A stretch of 64,000 nt of DNA from NCBI RefSeq assembly GCF_019904175.1, contig NZ_CP061913.1, positions 6,572,001-6,636,000 of the forward strand. Direction: 5' to 3'. Position numbers and translations under genes: made by a program. Shown here piece by piece: positions 16,878 through 23,470 of the stretch (its first letter is position 1; every line of letters begins with the position of its first letter). The DNA is from Dactylosporangium vinaceum (lineage in GTDB: Bacteria > Actinomycetota > Actinomycetes > Mycobacteriales > Micromonosporaceae). The notes under the pieces were generated by a model. It was given only the letters and a program-made list of their open reading frames with translations. It searched no databases and was not told the DNA's origin.

Positions 16878-18035
16878 CTAGGCGGCCAGAAGCCTTTCGC
16901 CGACCCAACCGCCTTCCCCGCAGCCCGGCGGGACGGCGAACACCGCCGACCCGATCGGTGTGATCCACTCGTTGAGCAGGTCGGCCTCGTCGAGGCGGCG
17001 CTGGACGGGCACGAACTGCCGGACGACGTCGCGTTGAAAAGACGCAAAGATCAAACCGGCATCGGGGGTACCGTCAGCGCCTGGTGTCTCGTCGTAGTTG
17101 TACGGGCGGCGGAAGATGCGCAGCCGCTCGTCGGTGACGTGCGCCCGGGCGGCGTGCGCAAACTCGGAGATGACCGGGAGCCCGTCGGCGTTCTTCGCCG
17201 CCAGGTCGAGCGGGTCGTGCTCGGCCCGGCCGGTCAGCGGCGCGCCGTCGGACAGCCGGCGGCCGACGGCGAACTCCTTGCCCACCGTGTCGACGGCGTC
17301 CCAGGTCTCCAGCTCGGCCCTGATCCGCCGGAGCACGAGCGTCGTCCCGCCGTCGTCGTTCCACACGGCCCGGGCGAACGCGTCGGTGCCCGGCTGCGGG
17401 TTGGCCGTGCCGTCGACCTGCCCGAGCACGTTGCGCTGCGGGCCGGCGCCCCGGCGGAAGCCGCGCTGGACCCAGCGCACGGTGGCGAAGGCGCGCGAGT
17501 CCTTGACGAGCATCCGCTGGGCGTGCGCCACGGTGAGCGGGTCGTCGGCACACAGCTGCAGCAGCAGATCGCCGCCGGACCACCGCGGCTGCAGCCGGTC
17601 GACGGTGAACGCGGGCAGCTGCTGCACCGGGCCGGGCCGGCCCGCGGCGTCGAACAGGCCCGGCCCGAACCCGAAGGTGACGGTCAGCCGGGCCGGCGAC
17701 CGGGCGAGCTCGGGCTGCCCGTCGGCGAGCGGCGCCACGCCCTGGGTCAGGCGGGCGGCGTCGTCGGTGAGCAGCCGCAGCAGCCGCGCCAGGGCCGCCC
17801 GGTCCGTGCCGGCCTTCAGGTCCAGCGCGAGGAATGTGGCGTTCGCCGGCGCGGCCGTCTCGATCCCGGCCTGCCGCGGCCCGTAGAACGGCACGACCGG
17901 CGGCTTGGTGTCCACAGTGGACTTCGCGGTGGCGCAGGCCGCGGTCGTCGCCGCGGTGAGCGTGAGCGCGCCGCCGGCCAGGAGGGTTCGCCGGCGCACC
18001 TCAGCCCCGGCCCGGCTGGTACGACTCGTTGCCAC
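16878..18035 (-). CDS. Tat-exported DyP-type heme peroxidase
   Basis: The 385-residue protein carries a Tat signal (VRRRTLLAGGALTLTAA), then a DyP fold. Seen are GQVDGTANPQ (the GXXDG motif with catalytic Asp), SEFAHAARAHV (heme-ligand histidine region), GLIFASFQRD and RRLDEADLLNEWI near the C-terminus. DyP peroxidases oxidise dyes, phenols or metalloprotein precursors with peroxide. The chosen GTG has AAGGA 8 bases upstream and overlaps the PCuAC gene by 35 bp; a second GTG at 17999 would give a shorter signal. In Streptomyces lividans a DyP (DtpA) beside copper chaperones assists maturation of the copper oxidase GlxA. This neighbourhood suggests a similar extracellular copper role. Confidence 0.92.
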   Translation of the reverse strand: MATSRTSRAGAEVRRRTLLAGGALTLTAATTAACATAKSTVDTKPPVVPFYGPRQAGIETAAPANATFLALDLKAGTDRAALARLLRLLTDDAARLTQGVAPLADGQPELARSPARLTVTFGFGPGLFDAAGRPGPVQQLPAFTVDRLQPRWSGGDLLLQLCADDPLTVAHAQRMLVKDSRAFATVRWVQRGFRRGAGPQRNVLGQVDGTANPQPGTDAFARAVWNDDGGTTLVLRRIRAELETWDAVDTVGKEFAVGRRLSDGAPLTGRAEHDPLDLAAKNADGLPVISEFAHAARAHVTDERLRIFRRPYNYDETPGADGTPDAGLIFASFQRDVVRQFVPVQRRLDEADLLNEWITPIGSAVFAVPPGCGEGGWVGERLLAA

Positions 18036-18516
18036 CGGCGAAGTCCTTGCCCAGCGCGGTGAACGGCACGGTGGCGCCGTCCTTGAGCGTCAGCGTCACG
18101 GTGACCTGATCGCCGGGCCGCACCGGCGTCGTGACGTCCATCAGCATGAAGTGGTCGCCGCCCGGCTTGAACTCGTGGCTGCTCCGGGCCGGGATGACGA
18201 ACCCGCCCTCCTTGGGCCGCATCGCCATCCGGCCGTCGAGCATCGTCGTCTCGTGCAGCTCCATCATCGGCGACGCGGTCGACGTCACCGACACCACGAC
18301 GACGTCCTTGCCGGTGGTGTTCACGACGATGCCGTAGGCGGCCGACATGCCCGAGTCGGCGGTCTTCACCCACGGGTCCTTCACAATGAGCGCCGCCGAC
18401 GACGCCGCGGCGGAGGGCGCCGGGGCCGACGGCGCCGCCGGGGTGGCCGGATCGGCGCCGCAGCCGGCGAGGGCGAGCAGCAGGACGGCGCCGCAAGCGC
18501 GCAGGGTCAACCGCAT
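18001..18516 (-). CDS. PCu(A)C copper chaperone lipoprotein
   Basis: The 171-residue protein has a lipoprotein signal (LLLALAGC, lipobox LAGC) and a Pro/Ala/Ser-rich linker. The PCuAC domain has the copper motif His...Met...His-X-Met: MELHETTMLDGRM followed by SSHEFKPGGDHFMLM. It binds Cu(I) outside the membrane and delivers it to cytochrome oxidase CuA or other copper enzymes. It is divergent from copC (68 bp) and overlaps the DyP peroxidase gene, forming a small copper operon with it. Confidence 0.92.
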   Translation of the reverse strand: MRLTLRACGAVLLLALAGCGADPATPAAPSAPAPSAAASSAALIVKDPWVKTADSGMSAAYGIVVNTTGKDVVVVSVTSTASPMMELHETTMLDGRMAMRPKEGGFVIPARSSHEFKPGGDHFMLMDVTTPVRPGDQVTVTLTLKDGATVPFTALGKDFAGGNESYQPGRG

Positions 18517-18584
18517 CGAGCATCCTCCGTACAGTGTGGACAGTCACCCGGATAGTCGCGGCCGGATGGCATAAAGTTCCCGGC

Positions 18585-19127
18585 ATGCGACTGCGTTCGA
18601 CACTTCGCGGCCTGCTCGCCGCGACCGTCCTGGTGGTGCTCGCCCCGGCCACACCCGCATGGGCCCACTCGAAGCTGCTCAGCAGCGACCCAGCCGACGG
18701 GGCCACGGTGAGCACGCCGCTGACCGCCGTCTCGCTGACCTTCAACGAGGGCGTGCAGCAGCAGTTCAGCACCGTCGTGGTGACCGGCGCCGACGGGCAG
18801 TCCTATGTGGACGGCACGCCGCGGGTCGTCGACCGGACGCTGAGCCAGGCGGTGCGGGCGCTGCCGGCGGGCGAGGTGACGGTGGCCTGGCGCACGGTCT
18901 CCGCCGACGGCCACCCCGTCGAGGGCCGGTTCGCCTTCACCAACGCCACCCCCGGCGCGGCATCACCCGCGCCCGCCGCCGCGCCCGGCCCCGCCGCCGA
19001 TGCTGGGCCGGGCCCGGATCGCCGGCCCTGGCCGCTCGCCGGCGGCGCGCTCGCCGTCGCGCTCGTCGGTGGCGCGCTGCTGTGGCGCCGGTGGCGACGC
19101 CGGAGCGCCGGAGCACCGCGGATGTGA
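18585..19127 (+). CDS. copC: CopC-type copper-binding protein with C-terminal membrane anchor
   Basis: The 180-residue protein has a signal peptide ending PAWA, leaving His as first mature residue (HSKLLSSDPADGATV), which is the Cu(II) ligand of CopC. The second site SADGHPVEGRF also carries Asp and His ligands. A proline/alanine-rich spacer and one C-terminal transmembrane helix (AGGALAVALVGGALLW) tether it to the membrane. It converges on the CopD-CtaG gene, with which it probably works in copper uptake. A weak hairpin follows the stop codon. Confidence 0.93.
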   Translation: MRLRSTLRGLLAATVLVVLAPATPAWAHSKLLSSDPADGATVSTPLTAVSLTFNEGVQQQFSTVVVTGADGQSYVDGTPRVVDRTLSQAVRALPAGEVTVAWRTVSADGHPVEGRFAFTNATPGAASPAPAAAPGPAADAGPGPDRRPWPLAGGALAVALVGGALLWRRWRRRSAGAPRM

Positions 19128-19140
19128 CGCCGGGCGCGGG

Positions 19141-19158
19141 CAGCGCCGCGAAGCGCTG
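19141..19158. terminator. Short hairpin between convergent copC and copD-ctaG genes
   Basis: CAGCGC and GCGCTG form a perfect 6-bp stem with a 6-base loop in the 40-bp gap between the two converging genes. The stem is short, so this is only a candidate terminator. Confidence 0.35.
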
Positions 19159-19167
19159 TGCGGCCTT

Positions 19168-21129
19168 TCACCGGCGCTCGGCGGTGGCCGACTCGGATGC
19201 CCGGCGCAGGAACTCGTTGTAACGGGCCAGATCGTCCTCCTCACCGGTGGCCTCGGCCCGGTCGGCCGCCCGGTCCAGCCGCCGCTGCTCCCGCTCGTCG
19301 GCCCGCATCCAGCGCACGACGAGCAGCAGCAGGATCGCGACGGCCGGAATCTCACCGAACCCCCAGGCGAGCCCGGCCCCGACCCGCTGATCGTCGAGCA
19401 GGCCACCCGCCCAGAGCGGATGCACGGAGGTGTACCAGTCCGCCGCGATCACCGTTCGGGACTGCATGAGCGCGATGCCGAGGAACGCGTGGAACGCCAT
19501 GCCCGCGAAGTGCACAAGCACCAGCACGGGCGGCGCGGCGGGCCGGCGGCCGGGGTCGACGCCGATCAGGACCCAGAAGAACAGGTACCCCGACAGCACG
19601 AAGTGCACGAGCATCACCAGATGCCCGATGTGGTACCGCATGAGCACACCGAGCAGATCGCTGAAGTACAGCCCGTAGAGGCTCACCACGTAGATCGCGA
19701 GCGCGACGAGCGGATGGGACAGCAGCCGCAGCACCCGGCTGTGCAGGACGAGCAGCAGCCACTCGCGCGCGCCGCGGACCCTCGGGTCACCGGCCGGCCG
19801 CAGCGCGCGCAGGGCCAGGGTCACCGGCGCGCCGCCGACGAGCAGGATCGGCACGAGCATGGCCAGGACCAGGTGCTGGGCCATGTGCGCGGAGAACAGC
19901 ACGTAGGCGTAGCGGGCGAAGCCGGACACGGTGAACGCGCCCAGCAGCACGACGCCGCCGAGCCAGCTCGCGGTGCGCGCCGCAGACCAGCGGTGCCCGG
20001 CCCGGTGCAGCCGCCACACGCCCGCCGCGTAGCCCAGCGCACCGGCCGCGACGACGGCGATGAAGAACCCGTCGAGCAGCGGCGGCCAGAACACACGGGC
20101 CGCCGACAGCGGTGCCGGGGCGGCGAACCCGAGCAGGTCGGTGACCGGATCGGTCTCCCGGTTGCCCGTCGGCGTCGGCGTCCGCGACAGCGCCACCGCG
20201 AGGCCGGCAGTCGCACCGAACAGGATCAGCTCACCGGCGAGCAGCCGCCGCAGCCCGGCGGGCGGCGTCCGGCGCCGGTGCACAGCGCCGAATCCGCCGG
20301 CGACGAGGAGCGCGACGACCTTGCCGAGCACCAGCACCCCGTAGCGCGAGTGCCACAGCTCCCCGGCCGACCCCAGCCGGACGGCCGCGTTCGCGATCCC
20401 GCTGACGGCGACGGCGATCCAGCAGCCGAGCGCCAGCCGGCTGTAGGCGCGCACCGCCACAGCGAGGTCACTGTCCTTGCGCACCGCCAGCAGCGCGGCG
20501 AGACCGCCGACCCAGAGGGCCGCCGCGATGATGTGCACGGCCAGGCTGGTGACGGCGAGCTGATGGTTCCCGGCGCCCGCCGAGTGCCCGGTGAGCGCCG
20601 GCGGGACGAGCGCCGCGCACGCGAGGAGGGCGACCACCGCCGCACCGGTGCGGGTCAGCACCAACCGGGCGGCGACGGCGACAACGATGGCGAGGACGCC
20701 CTGGGCCAGCGCCGACTGTCCCTGGGAGACGGACCAGGCCAGGCTGCGCACGCCCGCGAACGTGATGTCCGGCAGCGGCCGCCCGAGCAGGTCCGACAGC
20801 GTCAGGGGCAGCAGCGCGAGCGACGCGGCCGCCCACCCCCCGGCCCACCAGCCCGCCGCGCGCAGCAGCCGGTATGCGGCCGGCCCCACGAGCTGGTCGG
20901 TGCCGGGCAGCAGGAACGCGGCCAGCCCGACGAACCCGGCGCAGACGACACCGCACGCGTCGGCCACCGCCCGGGCCAGCGGCAGGCCCCACGCGGTGAC
21001 CGCGCCGGCGTCGGGCAGCCCCACGATCGCCCGGCCGGTGATCCCGCCGCCCCAGCGCAGGGCCACCGCCAGGGCCAGGAGCAGGGCCAGCGGTGTCGCC
21101 GCGATGCCGAAAACCCGCTTCATGCCCAT
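19168..21129 (-). CDS. CopD-CtaG fusion membrane protein (copper import / cytochrome oxidase assembly)
   Basis: The 653-residue polytopic protein has a CopD-like N-terminal half with about eight membrane helices (HSAGAGNHQLAVTSLAVHIIAAALWVGG has the conserved metal-site histidines). A caa3-oxidase CtaG-like half follows (RYAYVLFSAHMAQHLVLAMLVPILL, HLVMLVHFVLSGYLFFWVLIG, VLVHFAGMAFHAFLGIALMQS). The C-terminal tail is charged and cytoplasmic. CopD moves copper across the membrane; CtaG inserts it into oxidase. The fusion is common in actinomycetes and fits with CopC and PCuAC next door. The start MGMKRVFG has two close in-frame ATGs. Its promoter would lie beside the 21.4 kb repeat array. Confidence 0.9.
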   Translation of the reverse strand: MGMKRVFGIAATPLALLLALAVALRWGGGITGRAIVGLPDAGAVTAWGLPLARAVADACGVVCAGFVGLAAFLLPGTDQLVGPAAYRLLRAAGWWAGGWAAASLALLPLTLSDLLGRPLPDITFAGVRSLAWSVSQGQSALAQGVLAIVVAVAARLVLTRTGAAVVALLACAALVPPALTGHSAGAGNHQLAVTSLAVHIIAAALWVGGLAALLAVRKDSDLAVAVRAYSRLALGCWIAVAVSGIANAAVRLGSAGELWHSRYGVLVLGKVVALLVAGGFGAVHRRRTPPAGLRRLLAGELILFGATAGLAVALSRTPTPTGNRETDPVTDLLGFAAPAPLSAARVFWPPLLDGFFIAVVAAGALGYAAGVWRLHRAGHRWSAARTASWLGGVVLLGAFTVSGFARYAYVLFSAHMAQHLVLAMLVPILLVGGAPVTLALRALRPAGDPRVRGAREWLLLVLHSRVLRLLSHPLVALAIYVVSLYGLYFSDLLGVLMRYHIGHLVMLVHFVLSGYLFFWVLIGVDPGRRPAAPPVLVLVHFAGMAFHAFLGIALMQSRTVIAADWYTSVHPLWAGGLLDDQRVGAGLAWGFGEIPAVAILLLLVVRWMRADEREQRRLDRAADRAEATGEEDDLARYNEFLRRASESATAERR

Positions 21130-21409
21130 ACTCGGGCAAATGCTCTACCGTGAACCATCACCGTATTGGTCGCCGCGACCACCGCCAAAGTTCCCGTCGA
21201 CGGCGAACGCCGGCCATGCGCCTGCGCCCGGGCCGGATCGCGGCGGCCACTTCCCGGCGGCCGCCCGCCTCGCCCACGCCCTGTCGACCCGGGCGCGGTC
21301 ACCCGGGGGCGGCTATGCGAGCGTCCCGTTCCAGGGGCCGATCGACACGGACGGCGCCGCGGCAACGAAGGTTCCAGGGGGTTCGACGTCTCGCCGCCTT
21401 CCTGCACGG

Positions 21410-21670
21410 GCGTCTCGCGGGGGGTCTCGCGCGGGGACGGTCCTCGCGGGGAGGGTCCCCGCGCAGGGGGTCTCGCGCGAGGAGGGTCCCGCGCGCAGGG
21501 GGTCTCGCGCCCGGGGGTCTCGCGCGGGGAGGGTCCTCGCGCGGGGAGGTCCTCGTGCGGGAGGTCTCGCTCGCGCGGGGGTCTCGCTCGCGCGGGGGTC
21601 TCGCTCGCGGAGGTCTCGCGCGCGGAGGTCTCGCGCGCGGAGGTCTCGCGCGCGGGGGTCTCGCGCGGGC
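21410..21670. repeat. GC-rich 15-bp tandem array in a 555-bp intergenic region
   Basis: The gap 21130-21684 between two minus-strand genes holds no supported gene. From about 21410 it consists of degenerate copies of GGGTCTCGCGCG-like units. The clearest part is three exact consecutive 15-mers AGGTCTCGCGCGCGG at 21611-21655. Open frames across it give only LARGG or RPPRA peptide repeats, which I read as a by-product. The first 280 bp of the gap show nothing recognisable apart from the upstream region of the copD-ctaG gene. Confidence 0.8.
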
Positions 21671-21684
21671 CTGCTCGGGGCGGG

Positions 21685-22455
21685 TCAGCGCACGCCGACT
21701 ACTGCCGCATCCGGCCCGCCGCGCCAGAGCACGCCGACCTCGGTGTAGCCGGCCGCCCGGAGCGCGTCCAGATGCCAGTCGGCCGCCGGCGTGTACTCGG
21801 CCGCGTGCCCGCTCGGATAGATCTCGTGCCGCCGAGCGACGAGCGGCGCGAGCGCGGGTATCGCGGCGAGGCGCTCCCACCACTGCGACCACGACAGCGT
21901 CGCCCCGGCCGTGTACCGCGCGCTGCGCACCGTCTCCCCCGCGGCCACGAGTTGCTTCGTCAACGTCGGCAGTCCTTCGTCGGGAATATGGTCGACGTTG
22001 ACGAAAATCCCACCGGGCCGCAAAAGTCCACGAATTTCGTCGTACAGGACGCTGATCCGCTCCCCCGGCAGCCAGTGCAGCGCGGTCGCCGTCAGCACCG
22101 CGTCGTACTCACCGAGGGGCAGCTCGGCCTGCCACCCGGGCCGGCTCAGGTCGGCAGTGACGATGGCGGCCCGCCCGGCCAGGCTCCCGTCGGCGATGGC
22201 CAGCAGCGCCGGGTCCAGATCGACGACGGTGGCGACCAGGTCCGGAAACCTCCGCAGCGCCCGCAGCGTGATGGACCCCGTCCCACCGGCCAGATCGAGC
22301 AGCCGCACCGTCCCGGCGCCCGCCGTCGCCGCCACCGCGTCGAGCATCGCCGCAAACCGCTGCTCCCGGTCCGGCATGTAGCTCTCCTGCTGCCGGTCCC
22401 AGCTCTCCTGCAACGCCGCCGCATCCACGGCGGTCAACCGTCCGAGCTCACTCAT
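21685..22455 (-). CDS. Class I SAM-dependent methyltransferase
   Basis: The 256-residue protein has the SAM-binding motif VRLLDLAGGTGSITLRAL (about 50-67), the acidic motif II VVDLDPALLAIA, motif III YDAVLTATALHWLPG and LRPGGIFVNVDHI. These place it with small-molecule methyltransferases of the UbiE/trans-aconitate style. The C-terminal third holds a Trp-rich region (WSQWWERL) that may bind substrate. The substrate is unknown. It stands alone, with no partner gene in operon distance. Confidence 0.88.
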   Translation of the reverse strand: MSELGRLTAVDAAALQESWDRQQESYMPDREQRFAAMLDAVAATAGAGTVRLLDLAGGTGSITLRALRRFPDLVATVVDLDPALLAIADGSLAGRAAIVTADLSRPGWQAELPLGEYDAVLTATALHWLPGERISVLYDEIRGLLRPGGIFVNVDHIPDEGLPTLTKQLVAAGETVRSARYTAGATLSWSQWWERLAAIPALAPLVARRHEIYPSGHAAEYTPAADWHLDALRAAGYTEVGVLWRGGPDAAVVGVR

Positions 22456-22517
22456 GTAAGCGATGATGTCCTATCCGTACCTTACCGAACAACCCTCACA
22501 CCCGCGTGCGCGCGACC

Positions 22518-23048
22518 TCAGCGCGCTCGCCGACCGCGCACGAGTTCGGCGGCGAGCAGGACGATCCGGGCGATGACGCCCAGGACCAGCAGGACCAGCC
22601 CGGCGGCGACCGCGAGCGGAGAGTAGTCGAGGACCGGGCCGAGCACCGGGCGCAGCGGGCCCGCCGGCACCGCCGGATGCCGGGAAGCGATCGCGGCGAT
22701 CAGCTGGCGGACCCGGACCTGGTCGTCGCCGTCGAGCCGGCCGTCCTGGGCCAGGGCCGAGCACTCGCGCAGGACCTCGGCCCGTTCACTGCTGGTCAGA
22801 GCGCCTCGGTACGCGCGGTTCGAGTCCCCATTGGCGGCGCACTGCAGTTCCTGCCCCGAGGTCACGTCGACGTAGAGGGTGACACTGTTCAGGCACGACC
22901 CGCCCGGCTCCTCGAAGCTGATCGGATAGACCGGCGACCCGCCCGGGCTGGCGACGAACTCCAGGACGAACCCCAATACGAACGCCACCAGCGCGAGTGC
23001 GATCCCGCCGCGGACCGCCAACCGGGCCAGCTTCGTCGCGCGCTCCAT
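22518..23048 (-). CDS. Small membrane protein of unknown function, two transmembrane helices
   Basis: The 176-residue protein has an N-terminal transmembrane helix (LAVRGGIALALVAFVLGFVLE), an extracytoplasmic loop of about 105 residues with two cysteines (GSCLNS and LQCAAN), and a second helix (LAVAAGLVLLVLGVIARIVLLAA) followed by a basic tail. No family was recognised. The ATG at 23048 is preferred to an upstream TTG, and no ribosome site is visible. A TTGTCA/AATACT promoter 15 bp upstream would give a very short leader. It is divergent from the His-repeat operon and shares its tandem operator. Confidence 0.6.
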   Translation of the reverse strand: MERATKLARLAVRGGIALALVAFVLGFVLEFVASPGGSPVYPISFEEPGGSCLNSVTLYVDVTSGQELQCAANGDSNRAYRGALTSSERAEVLRECSALAQDGRLDGDDQVRVRQLIAAIASRHPAVPAGPLRPVLGPVLDYSPLAVAAGLVLLVLGVIARIVLLAAELVRGRRAR

Positions 23049-23062
23049 GAGTACAGTCAACC

Positions 23063-23103
23063 AGTATTGATTATCAACAGGTTGTTGACAAACAGATTGT
23101 TGA
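23063..23103. promoter_or_regulatory. Divergent promoter with tandem 15-bp operators
   Basis: TCAACAGGTTGTTGA (23074-23088, TCAACA/TGTTGA arms) is followed at once by CAAACAGATTGTTGA (23089-23103), a second copy with three changes. On the minus strand TTGTCA (23091-23086) and AATACT (23068-23063) are spaced 17 bp and would drive the membrane-protein gene. The AT-rich block stands out from the surroundings. The small DNA-binding protein encoded at 23120 is the likely ligand. Confidence 0.6.
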
Positions 23104-23119
23104 TAGCGACGCTGGTGCG

Positions 23120-23470
23120 GTGGACGAGCGGACCGCGCAGGCGCGGCTGACCGAGCGCGGCGGCGACACGCTGCCGCGCCTGCCCTGGCTGGCCGACGGG
23201 CAGCCGCACGACGCCTACACGCTCATGCGCCAGGCTCTATGGCGGGCCAACAACGATCCCGGCGCGCTGGAGCTGCCCGACGACCTGCTCGCCGCGATCA
23301 CCCTGCTGGCCACCGCCCGCGCCGAACTCGACCAGCTCGAGGCCGGCCTGCTGTTCGTCGCCCGCGCCGAGGGCCTGACGTGGGGCCAGATCGCCGAACC
23401 GCTCGGGCTGCGCACGGCGCAGGCGGCCCAGCAGCGAAACGAGCGCGTCCTCGGCCGGCTGGGCGCATGA
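23120..23470 (+). CDS. Small helix-turn-helix DNA-binding protein (sigma region 4-like)
   Basis: The 116-residue protein starts at GTG (MDERTAQARLTERGG). Its C-terminal half reads FVARAEGLTWGQIAEPLGLRTAQAAQQRNERVLGRL, a helix-turn-helix like sigma region 4 or short actinobacterial DNA-binding proteins. A helical N-terminal half (YTLMRQALWRANNDP, LLAAITLLATARAELDQLEAG) may dimerise. It is the first gene of a coupled operon; its stop overlaps the next start by ATGA. It most likely binds the tandem TTGTTGA sites just upstream and so controls both directions. No effector domain is visible. Confidence 0.7.
   Translation: MDERTAQARLTERGGDTLPRLPWLADGQPHDAYTLMRQALWRANNDPGALELPDDLLAAITLLATARAELDQLEAGLLFVARAEGLTWGQIAEPLGLRTAQAAQQRNERVLGRLGA

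Noticed and set aside
21299..21892. Minus-strand 197-codon frame with ARPPR repeats
   Set aside because: It overlaps the 3' end of the methyltransferase gene in another frame and its repeats mirror the 15-bp DNA array.
22815..22840. tRNA-like GGTTCGAGTCCCC T-loop sequence
   Set aside because: No acceptor, D or anticodon stems around it; it lies within the coding sequence of the two-helix membrane protein.
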